Positions 1 through 9,102 of a stretch of DNA of 64,000 nucleotides are shown here, piece after piece. The translations under genes and the position numbers were made by a program. Numbering within the stretch: the first letter of the stretch is position 1; each line of letters opens with the position of its first letter. The stretch comes from Sphingomonas sp. FARSPH (GTDB lineage: Bacteria; Pseudomonadota; Alphaproteobacteria; Sphingomonadales; Sphingomonadaceae). The DNA is taken from contig NZ_CP029985.1 of NCBI RefSeq assembly GCF_003355005.1, positions 2,409,001-2,473,000 of the forward strand. Reading direction: 5' to 3'. The notes beneath the pieces were generated by a model that was not told the origin of the DNA, made no database searches, and saw only the letters and a program-made list of their open reading frames with translations.

Positions 1-2
1 CG

Positions 3-1508
3 ATGCTGCCGGGCGGGATGGCGCAGGGGTTGCAGCCGTTCTTCCAGCGGCTGCCGTCGCTGCCCGCCACGGACCGCGCCTTTGCGGTGCATTTCGGCGA
101 GGTGCGCGCGACGCCCGAACGGATCGCCGATGCACGGCTGGCGCCAGCCATGCCGTATCTGGCGCCCGAGCCGTCTGCCGCTCCGGTCGCGCTCGCCGCG
201 GCGACCACCCCCGTCGGACCGGTCGCGACCCGGCGCCCGGCGCGTCGCGAGCGCCTGCGCCCTGGCCGCGAGCAACTCGCCGCGGCGACGCCCGCACCGG
301 CCACGCCCGCACCGATTGCCGTTGCCACGGGGCCTGCCGCGACTCCGCCCTCCTATGCCGAAGCGACGCGGGCGCTGGCGCAGGTCCAGCCGGTGCCGCA
401 GCCCTCGGGCGCGGTGGCACTTGCCGCCGCCGCGACGCGCGTTGTGCCTTTTACGCCCACGCCCACGCCCACGCCCACGCCCACGCCGGTGCCGGCGCAG
501 CGCCTCGCAACTGCGGCCGCGATGGTGCAGCCCGTTGCGCCGCAACCCGCCTTCACGCCGCCCGTTCAGCGCGCCGCGATACAGCCCATCACCGCCAGCG
601 CGACGCAACCTGCCGCCAGGCTTGCGTCGGTGCAGCCTGCGCCCGCCACGGTCGCACCCCTGTCGTCAACGCCAGTCGTCGCTACCGCCCCGCCGGCGCC
701 CGCGGCATCCGTTCCGGTCGCCACGCCGACCGTCACGCCCGCACCGCAGGCGCTGGCGATGGTGCAGCCCGTGCCGCGCACTCTGGAGCCTGCTTACACT
801 CCGCCGCGTACCGAAACCGTCGCGACCGCTGCGCCCGCGGCCCGTGCAGCGCCGACGCACAGCGACACGCGCGCCTATGCCGCCACGCACCGGCGCGACG
901 AAACCGACGCGGTGCTGGCGCGGATCGTCGCGGGCCTCTCGATCCCCGGTTCCGAGCTGGGCGTGACCGAGCCCGCGCGGCCCGCGCCGGTCGTCGCGGC
1001 GCCGGTCACGCTCCCCGCCGAAACCGCGGCGCGCGTGCTGGCGGAGGCGAAGGCGAAGGAACAGCGCGACGCCGAGGCGCAAAGGGCGCTCGCGGCCAAG
1101 GCGCTGGCCGACAAGCGCGCCGCCGACCGGAAGGCTGCCGCCGACAAGAAGGCGCTCGCCGCGAAAAAGGCGGCCGAGGCGGAAAAGCTCGCCGAGGCCA
1201 AGGAAGCGGCCGAGGAAAAGAAAAAGGCGCGCGCCAATCCTTCGCGCATCTGGGTGCAGGTCGCGGGCGGCGCGAACGAGGACGACCTGCCCAAGGCCTG
1301 GTCCGCCGCCAAGGCGAAAGCCCCGGCGCTCGCGGGCAAGAGCGGGTGGAAGACGCCGCTGCGCGCGACCAATCGCGTGCTCACCGGGCCGTTCAAGACG
1401 GATGCGGAGGCGCGCGCCTTCGTCAACACGCTGACCAAGGCGGGTATCGGCGCCTTTACCTTCACCAGCGACGCGGGACAGGTGGTGGAGAAGCTGTCGA
1501 GCAAGTAA
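3..1508 (+). CDS. SPOR-domain protein, 5' end cut off by the window (probable C-terminal part of a D-Ala-D-Ala carboxypeptidase)
   Basis: The frame is open to the window edge, so the true start is probably upstream. The visible part is a long Ala/Pro/Thr/Val-rich linker (about residues 40-330), then a charged Ala/Lys/Glu helix with many KAAA/EAAE blocks (340-415), then a SPOR-like peptidoglycan-binding domain (about 420-500) starting near RIWVQVAGG. In sphingomonads such tails often end a secreted S11-type D-Ala-D-Ala carboxypeptidase, but no catalytic motif lies inside the window, so this identity is inferred. The linker holds a (Thr-Pro)n run encoded by a hexanucleotide repeat. dgt starts 10 bases downstream. 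Confidence 0.75.
   Translation: MLPGGMAQGLQPFFQRLPSLPATDRAFAVHFGEVRATPERIADARLAPAMPYLAPEPSAAPVALAAATTPVGPVATRRPARRERLRPGREQLAAATPAPATPAPIAVATGPAATPPSYAEATRALAQVQPVPQPSGAVALAAAATRVVPFTPTPTPTPTPTPVPAQRLATAAAMVQPVAPQPAFTPPVQRAAIQPITASATQPAARLASVQPAPATVAPLSSTPVVATAPPAPAASVPVATPTVTPAPQALAMVQPVPRTLEPAYTPPRTETVATAAPAARAAPTHSDTRAYAATHRRDETDAVLARIVAGLSIPGSELGVTEPARPAPVVAAPVTLPAETAARVLAEAKAKEQRDAEAQRALAAKALADKRAADRKAAADKKALAAKKAAEAEKLAEAKEAAEEKKKARANPSRIWVQVAGGANEDDLPKAWSAAKAKAPALAGKSGWKTPLRATNRVLTGPFKTDAEARAFVNTLTKAGIGAFTFTSDAGQVVEKLSSK
453..488 (+). repeat. hexanucleotide tandem repeat (ACGCCC)5 plus ACGCCG
   Basis: Five exact ACGCCC units are followed by a variant unit. They are in frame in the SPOR protein and encode a Thr-Pro run. 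A gain or loss of one unit keeps the frame and changes the linker by two residues. Confidence 0.9.
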
Positions 1509-1518
1509 GGCGCGGCGG

Positions 1519-2685
1519 ATGACGTCACGCGCACCCTGGGCTTCCGATCCCACCGCCAGTCGCGGCCGCCTTCATGCCGAGGGGCTGGGAACGGCACGCG
1601 GTCCCCGCGACGATTTCCAGCGCGACCGGGACCGGATCATCCATTCGATCAGCTTCCGCCGCCTGCGTCACAAGACCCAGGTGTTCATGGCGCCCGACGG
1701 CGATCATTTCCGCGTCCGCCTGACCCACAGCCTGGAGGTCGCGCAGATCGGCCGCACGATCGCGCGCGTGCTGGGCCTCAACGAGGATCTGACCGAGGCG
1801 CTATGCCTTGCCCACGACATCGGCCATCCGCCCTTCGGCCACGCGGGCGAGGATGCGCTGAAGGCGGCGCTCGCCGATGCCGGAGGCTTCGACCACAACG
1901 GCCATACGCTACGCACGCTGACCACGATCGAGCGGCCCTATCCGACATGGAACGGCCTCAATCTGACGTGGGAGATGCTGGAAGGGCTGGCCAAGCACAA
2001 TGGCCCGGTGCGGCATCCCGGCTGGGCGCTGCGCCTCGCCGATGCCGAATTCCCGCTCGACCTCGCCAGCCACGCGAGCCTGGAGGCGCAAGTGGCGGCG
2101 ATCGCGGACGACATCGCCTACGACAATCACGACATCGACGACGGGCTGCGCGCGGGGTTGCTGACGCTCGATCAGATGCTCGCGGTACCGATGGTCGCGG
2201 CGGGATGGGAGGCGGCGCGGTCGCGCTTTCCCGACGTGCCGGAGAAGCGGCTGGCGCACGAACTGGTGCGCAGCCAGATCGGCCTGATGGTCAACGACCT
2301 GATCGAGGAGACGCGCGCGCGGATCGCCGCCTCCGGCGTCGAGAGCGCCGATGACGTCCGCGCGGCGGGGCGGGCATTGTGCGGCTTTTCGCCGGCGATG
2401 CGCGAGGCGGAACGCGACCTCAAGCGCTTCATGTACGCGAACCTATACCATCATCCGCGCCAGCTCGCCGCCGCGGAGACGGCGCACGGCATCGTCGCAG
2501 GGCTGTTCGCCGCCTATCGCGACGATCCCCGCACGATGGGCATCGAATGGGCGGACGGCGTGCCGGAGGCGGATCTGGACCGCAGCCGCCATATCGCGGA
2601 CTTCATCGCCGGGATGACGGATCGCTATGCCATCGCCCGTTATCGTGAACTGGTCGGGCCGATCGAACTGCCGGAAGGATTCTGA
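1519..2685 (+). CDS. dgt: deoxyguanosinetriphosphate triphosphohydrolase-like HD protein
   Basis: This 388-residue cytosolic HD-domain enzyme probably hydrolyses dNTPs to deoxynucleosides and triphosphate, keeping the dNTP pool in balance. The N-terminal pattern is typical (DRDRIIHSISFRRLRHKTQV), with H70 in RLTHSLEV and H99-D100 in LAHDIGHPPFGHAG as metal ligands, and a further conserved stretch DDIAYDNHDIDDG near residue 200. Length fits the family. The ATG at 1519 is 10 bases after the preceding stop, which suggests cotranscription. A strong hairpin (2699-2728) follows. Confidence 0.93.
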   Translation: MTSRAPWASDPTASRGRLHAEGLGTARGPRDDFQRDRDRIIHSISFRRLRHKTQVFMAPDGDHFRVRLTHSLEVAQIGRTIARVLGLNEDLTEALCLAHDIGHPPFGHAGEDALKAALADAGGFDHNGHTLRTLTTIERPYPTWNGLNLTWEMLEGLAKHNGPVRHPGWALRLADAEFPLDLASHASLEAQVAAIADDIAYDNHDIDDGLRAGLLTLDQMLAVPMVAAGWEAARSRFPDVPEKRLAHELVRSQIGLMVNDLIEETRARIAASGVESADDVRAAGRALCGFSPAMREAERDLKRFMYANLYHHPRQLAAAETAHGIVAGLFAAYRDDPRTMGIEWADGVPEADLDRSRHIADFIAGMTDRYAIARYRELVGPIELPEGF

Positions 2686-2698
2686 CCCCGGATGCGAA

Positions 2699-2728
2699 AC
2701 GGGCCGCTCCCGGATGGGAACGGCCCGT
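2699..2728. terminator. hairpin terminator between convergent genes
   Basis: Arms ACGGGCCG and CGGCCCGT enclose a second short stem (TCCC/GGGA). It lies between the ends of dgt (plus) and the small secreted protein (minus), so it could serve both. There is no clear T-tract. Confidence 0.6.
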
Positions 2729-2760
2729 AAGGTACGCGATACGGAAAGGTCGGTCGCGGA

Positions 2761-3069
2761 TCAGCGCGCCGCGGTCTCGATGCCGCCCGTCGACTGGGCC
2801 GCGCCCGCCGCCTGCTGCGTGCGGAACGACACCGGATAGCCGCCGGCGACGCCCGACACGCGATCACCGCGCACGACGAGTCGGAACGGCGTGCCCGACG
2901 GATACTGGCGGCCGGTGATGACCTGCTGCTTGCCCTCGATATGGCTGGCGTAGACATAGGTCTGGCCGTCGTGCGTGAAGCTCTGGCGCCCGTCGGCGGC
3001 CATGCCGATGGTCGAGGTGAGGGCGGCCGTCACGGCGGCCAGGATGGCGATCGTCTTTCGCATGGTCAT
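2761..3069 (-). CDS. small secreted protein of unknown function
   Basis: A 102-residue product with a clear Sec signal: basic MTMRK, hydrophobic AIAILAAVTAALTS-like core, and likely cleavage after the GMA at about residue 24. The mature part is about 78 residues with the pattern YVYASHIEGKQQVITGRQYPSG; no cysteines and no membrane segment. I do not recognise the family. It is monocistronic, convergent with dgt and divergent from the DUF1800 gene. An internal ATG two codons later (MRK) is an equally good start. Confidence 0.7.
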   Translation of the reverse strand: MTMRKTIAILAAVTAALTSTIGMAADGRQSFTHDGQTYVYASHIEGKQQVITGRQYPSGTPFRLVVRGDRVSGVAGGYPVSFRTQQAAGAAQSTGGIETAAR

Positions 3070-3266
3070 GCTCCCGCTTCGCTGGTGCGTATGAATTTCG
3101 CCTGCGATTTATTGCGGTGCAGCATAACCGACAAATGCTCGTTTCGGCCCCATGCGTGCAAATCGTGCAATCGTTGCCTGCATGTCCGCGCGGAGATAAT
3201 TCTGCGACAATATGGGCGTAGGACGATCTTCGCCATTTTCCGACAATGTGGGAAAGGAGCGCGTAG

Positions 3267-4787
3267 GTGTCCGAAGTTGCCATCGCACTGAACCGGTTCG
3301 GGCTCGGCGCCCGCCCCGACGATATCGCCCCTGCCGATCCGCACGGCTGGCTGGAAGCGCAGATCGCGCGCTACCAGCCCGGCTCCGCGCGGCTCGCATC
3401 CGTCCCGACCAGCGTCGCCGTCGCGGCCGATATCCGCGACTATCGCGACGAACAGCGGATGTTGCGGCAGCAGGCGATGGCCAAGCCGGCAACGCCCGCC
3501 GTGCCGCCGATGTCCGCACCCCCGGCCGGCATGGCGCCGCCCGCCATGACGATGGCCATGCCCACCGGAGCCCCGGCGGTCCCGCCGTCCCCGGCGACGG
3601 CCAAGCCGGAGATGCGCGAGGCACGGCAGGCGGCCAGCCGGCTGGCGAAGGACGATTATACGGCGCTCGCCGCCGCCCGCGCCGACCTGGCGCTCGGCAC
3701 GGACACGCCCTTTGCCGAGCGGCTGGTGCATTTCTGGTCGAACCATTTCGCCGTCTCCGCCGACAAGCTCGAACTGCTCGGACTGGCGGGTACGCTGGAG
3801 ATGGAGGCGATCCGCCCGCATGTCATGGGCCGCTTTTCCGACATGCTGTTCGCGGTCGAACGGCATCCGGCGATGCTGCTCTACCTCGACCAGTCGGTGT
3901 CGATCGGCCCCGACAGTCCGCTCGGCCTGAAGCTGGCGGCGCGCGGCAAGAGCAAGGCGGGCCTGAACGAGAATCTGGCGCGCGAGATCATGGAACTGCA
4001 CACGCTGGGCGTGCGCACCGGTTACACGCAGGCCGACGTCACCGAATTCGCGCGGGCGATGACCGGATGGACGGTGAGCGGCATCGGCGGCGGTCCGGGC
4101 GGGCGGTTTTCCGATCCCCTGACCCCCGGCGGGTTCATGTTCGTGGACCAGGTGCACCAGCCGGGACCGCGCACGATCCTCAGGAAGACCTATCCGGCCG
4201 GCGGACGCGCGCAGGCGGAGGCGGTGTTGAGCGACCTGTCGGTGCATCCGGCGACGGCGCGGCATATCGCGACCAAGCTCGCGCGGCATTTCATCGCCGA
4301 CGCGCCGCCGCCCGCCGCGGTGGGACGGCTGGAGGCCGCCTTCCTGCGCTCCGGCGGCGACCTGCCGACCGTCTACCGCGCGCTGATCGCGTCGCCGGAG
4401 GCGTGGGCGCCGCAACCCGCCAAGTTCAAGACGCCGTGGGAATGGTCGGTGTCCGCGTGGCGGGCGATCGGCACGCGAACCATCCAGCCCGGCGCGGTGC
4501 AGGGCATGCTCGACCAGCTCGGCCAGCCTTTGTGGAAGCCGGGCCAGCCGATCGGCTATGACGATACGGCACCGAGCTGGGCGGGACCGGACGCCATCCT
4601 GCGCCGGGTCGAGGCGGCGCAGCGCTTTGCCGCGAGCGCGCCCGCGGGCACCGATGCGCGCGCGCTCGCCGTGCAATTGTTTCCCGGCGCGCTGTCCCCG
4701 GCGACCGCGCAGGCGCTGCAACGCGCCGAAAGCCCGAACCAGGCGATCGCGCTGCTGCTCGTCTCGCCCGAAATGATGCGGAGGTAA
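3267..4787 (+). CDS. DUF1800 domain protein
   Basis: 506 residues. Recognisable DUF1800 blocks are ALNRFGLGARPDD at the start, RLVHFWSNHFAVS near 150, ENLAREIMELHTLGV near 235 and a C-terminal region with TPWEWSVSAWRA. The family has no established biochemical function and is usually encoded next to a DUF1501 protein, as here (5-base gap). Residues about 70-115 are a Met/Ala/Pro-rich low-complexity insertion (many MAPP, PAV, MAM steps). The start is GTG, chosen for the AAAGGAG about 8 bases upstream; no convincing signal peptide is visible. Confidence 0.9.
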   Translation: MSEVAIALNRFGLGARPDDIAPADPHGWLEAQIARYQPGSARLASVPTSVAVAADIRDYRDEQRMLRQQAMAKPATPAVPPMSAPPAGMAPPAMTMAMPTGAPAVPPSPATAKPEMREARQAASRLAKDDYTALAAARADLALGTDTPFAERLVHFWSNHFAVSADKLELLGLAGTLEMEAIRPHVMGRFSDMLFAVERHPAMLLYLDQSVSIGPDSPLGLKLAARGKSKAGLNENLAREIMELHTLGVRTGYTQADVTEFARAMTGWTVSGIGGGPGGRFSDPLTPGGFMFVDQVHQPGPRTILRKTYPAGGRAQAEAVLSDLSVHPATARHIATKLARHFIADAPPPAAVGRLEAAFLRSGGDLPTVYRALIASPEAWAPQPAKFKTPWEWSVSAWRAIGTRTIQPGAVQGMLDQLGQPLWKPGQPIGYDDTAPSWAGPDAILRRVEAAQRFAASAPAGTDARALAVQLFPGALSPATAQALQRAESPNQAIALLLVSPEMMRR

Positions 4788-4792
4788 GACAG

Positions 4793-5935
4793 ATGGACCG
4801 TCGTTCCTTCCTGCGCGGCGCCGGTACGCTCGGTGTACTCGGCGGCTTCGCGCCCCGGCTCGCATTCGCCAAGGCGGCGACGGCGAAGCGTTTCGTCTTC
4901 ATCATCCAGCGCGGCGCGGCCGACGGCATGGGGATCGTCGGCCCGGTCGGCGATCCCGCCTTCGTCGGTGCGCGCGGCGACCTTGCCGCCGACGTGGCGC
5001 AGGGTAAGAAGCTCGATGCGATGTTCGCGCTCCATCCCGCGCTCGCCACGACCGCAGGCTTGTACGGCCAGGGACAGGCGCTGTTCGCGCATGCGGTCGC
5101 GTCGCCCTATCGCGACCGGTCGCATTTCGACGGGCAGAACGTGCTCGAGACGGGCGGCGCCAGCGCGTACCAGTTGCGCGACGGCTGGATGAACCGGCTG
5201 CTCGGCCTCGTCCCCGCGGAAGATGCGCATGCCATCGCGGTCGCCGCGACCGTGCCGATGGCGCTGCGCGGCAAGCGCGAGGTGGCGAGCTACGCGCCGT
5301 CGTCCTTGCCGCATGCGTCGGACGACCTGCTCGCCCGCGTGACGCAACTGTACCAGGGCGATGCGCAGCTGCATGCCTTGTGGGACGAGGCGCTGTCGAC
5401 GCGGCAGCTAACCGGCGATCTCAACGATCGCGACGCGCGCAACACCGGTGCGCTCGCCGCGCGCCTGCTCGCGCCGGCCAACGGCGCGCGCATCGCCACG
5501 ATCGAGACGGGCGGCTGGGATACGCACGCCGGGCAGCGCGGCCGCCTGACGCAGCAATTGAAGGCGCTCGATGCGATGATCGGCGCGCTGCACGCCGGGC
5601 TGGGACCGGTGTGGAACGACACGTTGGTGCTGGTCGCGACCGAATTCGGCCGCACCGTCGCGGCGAACGGCACGGGCGGCACCGACCACGGCACCGGCAC
5701 CGCGGCGATGCTGCTCGGCGGCGCGGTGAAGGGCGGGCGCGTGCTCGCCGATTGGCCGGGCCTTGCCCAGGCGAGCCTGTTCGAGAACCGCGACCTCAAG
5801 CCGACGACGCCGCTCGACGCGTTCATCGGCGGCGCGGTGGCGAGTCATTTTGCGGTCGACCCGACGCGCGCGATGCCCGCGCTATTCCCGTCGAGCGCGA
5901 AGACCGCGGCGATCGAGGGGCTGCTGCGGGTCTGA
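4793..5935 (+). CDS. DUF1501 domain protein with Tat signal
   Basis: 380 residues. The N-terminus MDRRSFLRGAGTLGVLGGF is a classical twin-arginine signal, so the mature protein should be exported folded; tatABC lie at 12.3-13.8 kb. DUF1501 belongs to the alkaline-phosphatase/sulfatase-like fold; TEFGRTVAANGTGGTDHG near residue 285 is the family hallmark and a probable metal site. It follows the DUF1800 gene directly, the standard pairing. Substrate unknown. Confidence 0.92.
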   Translation: MDRRSFLRGAGTLGVLGGFAPRLAFAKAATAKRFVFIIQRGAADGMGIVGPVGDPAFVGARGDLAADVAQGKKLDAMFALHPALATTAGLYGQGQALFAHAVASPYRDRSHFDGQNVLETGGASAYQLRDGWMNRLLGLVPAEDAHAIAVAATVPMALRGKREVASYAPSSLPHASDDLLARVTQLYQGDAQLHALWDEALSTRQLTGDLNDRDARNTGALAARLLAPANGARIATIETGGWDTHAGQRGRLTQQLKALDAMIGALHAGLGPVWNDTLVLVATEFGRTVAANGTGGTDHGTGTAAMLLGGAVKGGRVLADWPGLAQASLFENRDLKPTTPLDAFIGGAVASHFAVDPTRAMPALFPSSAKTAAIEGLLRV

Positions 5936-5945
5936 CGAAGAAGCT

Positions 5946-5967
5946 CCCCTCCCGGTTGCGGGAGGGG
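5946..5967. repeat. GC-rich palindrome of the CTCCCCTCCCG..CGGGAGGGG type
   Basis: A 9-bp stem (CCCCTCCCG/CGGGAGGGG) with a 4-base loop lies between the DUF1501 gene and argS. Palindromes of this form recur between sphingomonad genes from my memory of such genomes; here it may act as a terminator or be a REP-like element. Only one good copy was noticed in this window. Confidence 0.45.
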
Positions 5968-6022
5968 GGACCCGCCGTCTGCCTTGCGACAATCCGCGCG
6001 CGACCGTACATCGCGGCGCATC

Positions 6023-7750
6023 ATGACGCTCTATACCCGCTTTGCCGCGCATGTCGCCGCGGCCCTCGACACGCTGACCGCCGCCGGCACCCTGCCGGAG
6101 GGGATCGACCGCCGCAACGTGACGGTCGAGCCGCCGCGCGACGCGAGCCACGGCGATCTTGCCACCAACGCGGCCATGGTGCTCGCCAAGCCCGCCGGCA
6201 CCAATCCGCGCATGTTGGCCGACGCGCTGGTCGCCGAGCTGGCGAAGCTGCCCGAGGTCGCGGGCGCGAGCGTCGCGGGGCCGGGCTTCATCAACATGAC
6301 GTTGACCGATGCGGCATGGCGCGACGAACTCGCCGCCATCCCCGCCGCGGGCGACGATTACGGTCGCTCGACGATGGGGCAGGGGGTGCGCGTCAACGTC
6401 GAATACGTCTCCGCCAACCCGACCGGGCCGATGCACATGGGCCATTGCCGCGGCGCGGTGGTCGGCGACGCGCTCGCCAGCCTGCTCGAATTCGCCGGGC
6501 ATGACGTGGTGCGCGAATATTACGTCAACGACGCGGGCGGCCAGGTCGACGTACTCGCGCGGTCCGCGCACCTGCGGTATCGCGAGGCGCTGGGTGAGGA
6601 CGTCGGCGCGATCCCCGAAGGGCTCTACCCTGGCGACTATCTCGTCCCGGTCGGCAAGGCGCTGGCCGACGAATTCGGCGACCGCTACGTCGATGCGCCG
6701 GAGGACGAATGGCTGGCTTTGTTCCGCACGCGCACGGTCGCCGCGATGCTCGTCATGATCAAGGACGACCTCGCCCTCCTCGGCATCCACCACGACGTCT
6801 TCTCGTCGGAAGCCGAGCTGCAGGCCGCGGGCAAGCCCGAGGCGGCGGAAGCCTGGCTGCGCGAGCACGGCTTCGTCTACGATGGCTTCCTCGAGGCGCC
6901 CAAGGGCGAGACGCCCGAGGATTGGGAGCCGGTCGAACTGCCGCTGTTCCGCTCGACGGCGTTCGGCGACGACCAGGACCGGCCGATCAAGAAGTCGAAC
7001 GGCAGCTGGACCTATTTCGGCGCCGACCTCGCCTATCATTTCCAGAAGAGCCAGTCCGCGGACCAGCTGATCGACATCTGGGGCGCGGACCATGCCGGCA
7101 CCGTCAAGCGAATCGTCGCCGCGGTCGCCGCGCTGACTGGCGGCAAGACGCGCTTCGACGTCAAGCTCGTCCAGATGGTGCGGCTGCTACGCGGTGGCGA
7201 GCCGGTCAAGATGTCTAAGCGGGCCGGCAACTTCGTGACGCTTGCTGACGTGGTGCGCGAGGTCGGCAAGGACGTCGTGCGGTTCACGATGCTGACGCGC
7301 CGCGCGGATGCGCAGATGGACTTCGACTTCGCCAAGGTGGTCGAGGCGTCGAAGGACAATCCGGTCTTCTACGTGCAATATGCCCATGCGCGCATCGCCT
7401 CGCTGCATCGCCGCGCGGCGGAGGCGGGAATCGCGGGCGGCACGGCCGACCTGTCCCGCCTTGATACGGAGGAGCTGGCGCTGGTGAAGCTCGCGGCGCA
7501 GTTCCCGCGCGTCGTGGAGACCGCGGCGACAGCGCGTGAGCCGCACAGAATTGCATTTTATCTCTATGACTTGGCGGCGGCTTTTCATGCTTCGTGGAAC
7601 GTCGGCAACGACCGCCCCGATCGCCGTTTCCTGATGCCCGAAGATCATGACGCGACGCGTGCGCGTCTGTTCTTGGCGGACGCCGTCGCGCAGATTATTC
7701 GTAACGGGCTCAATATCATGGGCGTGGTTGCGGTATCGGAGATGAAGTGA
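6023..7750 (+). CDS. argS: arginyl-tRNA synthetase
   Basis: 575 residues, class I aminoacyl-tRNA synthetase that charges tRNA-Arg. The HIGH-type signature is HMGH at residues 138-141 (in NPTGPMHMGHCRG) and KMSKR lies near residue 395 (PVKMSKRAGN). The N-terminal Arg-tRNA recognition region and the C-terminal DALR anticodon-binding domain are present (YVQYAHARIASL, then the helical tail). The ATG at 6023 is chosen because earlier in-frame codons encode sequence unlike the family. It overlaps the following gene by one base (TGATG). Confidence 0.97.
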   Translation: MTLYTRFAAHVAAALDTLTAAGTLPEGIDRRNVTVEPPRDASHGDLATNAAMVLAKPAGTNPRMLADALVAELAKLPEVAGASVAGPGFINMTLTDAAWRDELAAIPAAGDDYGRSTMGQGVRVNVEYVSANPTGPMHMGHCRGAVVGDALASLLEFAGHDVVREYYVNDAGGQVDVLARSAHLRYREALGEDVGAIPEGLYPGDYLVPVGKALADEFGDRYVDAPEDEWLALFRTRTVAAMLVMIKDDLALLGIHHDVFSSEAELQAAGKPEAAEAWLREHGFVYDGFLEAPKGETPEDWEPVELPLFRSTAFGDDQDRPIKKSNGSWTYFGADLAYHFQKSQSADQLIDIWGADHAGTVKRIVAAVAALTGGKTRFDVKLVQMVRLLRGGEPVKMSKRAGNFVTLADVVREVGKDVVRFTMLTRRADAQMDFDFAKVVEASKDNPVFYVQYAHARIASLHRRAAEAGIAGGTADLSRLDTEELALVKLAAQFPRVVETAATAREPHRIAFYLYDLAAAFHASWNVGNDRPDRRFLMPEDHDATRARLFLADAVAQIIRNGLNIMGVVAVSEMK

Positions 7751-8475
7751 TGGCCGACGAGAGGGACCTGCGGGAGGAAGACCGCCTGCCGTGGCTCGAA
7801 ACCGTCGAGCCCGACGAGGAACGCAGCGCGCCGGTCGGCAAGATGATCGCGCTCGTCGTCGTCGGCCTGGCGATCCTCTCCGCGATCGTCTTTGGCATCT
7901 ATAAGCTGCAGACGCGCCACACCGGCGGCAACGGCGAACTGATCGCGGCGCAGGAGGGCGACTACAAGGTGCGTCCCGACGACCCCGGCGGCCTGAAGGT
8001 GAAGGGCGAGGGCGATGCCGCCGTCGCGACCAGTGCGGGCAAGTCGGGCAGCGCATCGATCGACCTCAACGCCGTCCCCGAAAAGCCCGTCGAGGGCCAT
8101 CGTGCCGGCGCGACCGCGGCCAAGGCGAAGGCCGACGGCGGTCGCAACGCGGTGGCGCAGGTACCGGCATCGGGCGGCCGCCTGGTTGCCGCGCCGCCCG
8201 TCACCGCGCAGCGCCCCGCCAATGCGGCCAACGGCGGCGGCGGCTCGCTCGTCCAGCTCGGCGCCTATCCGAGCGAGGCGACCGCCAACGCCGCCTGGGC
8301 CGGTTTCTCGAAGCGATTCGCGTATCTGGCGCCACTCGGCAAGGCGGTGCAGCCGGTCGCGATCGGCGGGCGGACGCTCTATCGCCTGCGCGTCAACGCG
8401 GGCAGCGCCAACCAGGCGGCGGATATCTGCGGCCGGTTGCGCGTCGCCGGCGAAAGCTGCTTCGTCGCCGGCTGA
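7750..8475 (+). CDS. SPOR-domain membrane protein
   Basis: 241 residues: cytosolic acidic N-terminus, one transmembrane helix at about 34-53 (MIALVVVGLAILSAIVFGIY), a linker, and a C-terminal SPOR domain (about 165-241, starting LVQLGAYPSEATANAAW). SPOR domains bind denuded septal peptidoglycan, so a role in division or envelope maintenance is likely. The ATG at 7750 overlaps the argS stop; a GTG three bases earlier is possible. SPOR proteins next to argS and nagZ are common in alphaproteobacteria. Confidence 0.9.
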   Translation: MADERDLREEDRLPWLETVEPDEERSAPVGKMIALVVVGLAILSAIVFGIYKLQTRHTGGNGELIAAQEGDYKVRPDDPGGLKVKGEGDAAVATSAGKSGSASIDLNAVPEKPVEGHRAGATAAKAKADGGRNAVAQVPASGGRLVAAPPVTAQRPANAANGGGGSLVQLGAYPSEATANAAWAGFSKRFAYLAPLGKAVQPVAIGGRTLYRLRVNAGSANQAADICGRLRVAGESCFVAG

Positions 8476-8481
8476 TCCGGC

Positions 8482-8519
8482 ACGCGGCGGGGTGTGACGA
8501 GGTGCGCGTCCCGCCGCGT
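8482..8519. terminator. GC-rich hairpin after the SPOR gene
   Basis: Arms ACGCGGCGGG and CCCGCCGCGT are separated by 18 bases just past the stop codon. A TTTT follows about 13 bases later (GGCCTTTTGC). Probably a terminator of the argS-SPOR unit. Confidence 0.5.
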
Positions 8520-8635
8520 CGGGCTGGCCTTTTGCGGCCCGCTGTCCTATATCGACGCTATCGCGACCAGTTCCTCCGTAGGCGGCCGCGACTGAGAGAC
8601 CGAGTGTGCTCCCGCTTACGCAAGGAGTAAGGCAC

Positions 8636-8812
8636 ATGGGCCTCAACGATCTTCTCCACCGCCATCAGGTGTCGCTGATGATGGCCGATGCGGCGACGTG
8701 CCGCGAGGCGCGGCATAGCCATCGGGCGCTGGCGCGCGCCTATGCACACCGTATCGATGCCTGCGTCGCGCCGCTGCGGGGCGATGCCGCCCCGCTGGTG
8801 TCGCTCGCGTGA
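8636..8812 (+). CDS. small hypothetical protein, 58 aa
   Basis: The start is fixed by AAGGAG 11 bases upstream of ATG 8636. The product is His/Arg/Ala-rich (MGLNDLLHRHQVSLMM, later RHSHRALARAYAHR), with two cysteines, no membrane segment and no family I recognise. Its stop overlaps the GTG of the next gene (GTGA), so the two are translationally coupled; it opens a run of four short genes. Confidence 0.6.
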   Translation: MGLNDLLHRHQVSLMMADAATCREARHSHRALARAYAHRIDACVAPLRGDAAPLVSLA

Positions 8813-9099
8813 GCGACGCGCCGCAAATCGCCGCATCCCGTCCCACCCGTCGTTTCCGCCCTGCCAACGCCAATCGCCTGAGCGATGGGCAGAAGCGGCG
8901 CCAGGCGACGTTGATGGATGCGGCGTGGCGGGCGTTCGGCGATCGGGCGCGCACGATCGCCTTCCTTAACGAGCATGACGACGCACTCGGCGGTCGTCCG
9001 CTCGATCTCGCGATGGATGACGAGGCTGGGCTGGCGGCGGTCGTCGCACGCCTCGCCGCCTTTACGACCCCCGACACTTCCGCGGAAAGGCACGGCTGA
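8809..9099 (+). CDS. Xre/MbcA/ParS toxin-binding-domain-like small protein
   Basis: 96 residues. After a basic N-terminus (SRPTRRFRPANANRLS) the C-terminal half has the pattern of the DUF2384/MbcA-ParS domain: AAWRAFGDRARTIAFLNEHDDALGGRPLDLAMDD-type sequence ending in AAVVARLAA. In that family the domain binds RES-domain toxins, but no RES protein is encoded beside it. GTG start, coupled to the upstream ORF. It may be an orphan or repurposed antitoxin-like regulator. The domain assignment is by motif reading only. Confidence 0.65.
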   Translation: MSDAPQIAASRPTRRFRPANANRLSDGQKRRQATLMDAAWRAFGDRARTIAFLNEHDDALGGRPLDLAMDDEAGLAAVVARLAAFTTPDTSAERHG

Positions 9100-9102
9100 C
9101 CC

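Noticed and set aside
3066..4865. Open frame of 599 codons opposite the DUF1800 gene
   Set aside because: Arg-rich shadow frame with no family blocks; the plus strand gene has motifs and a ribosome binding site.
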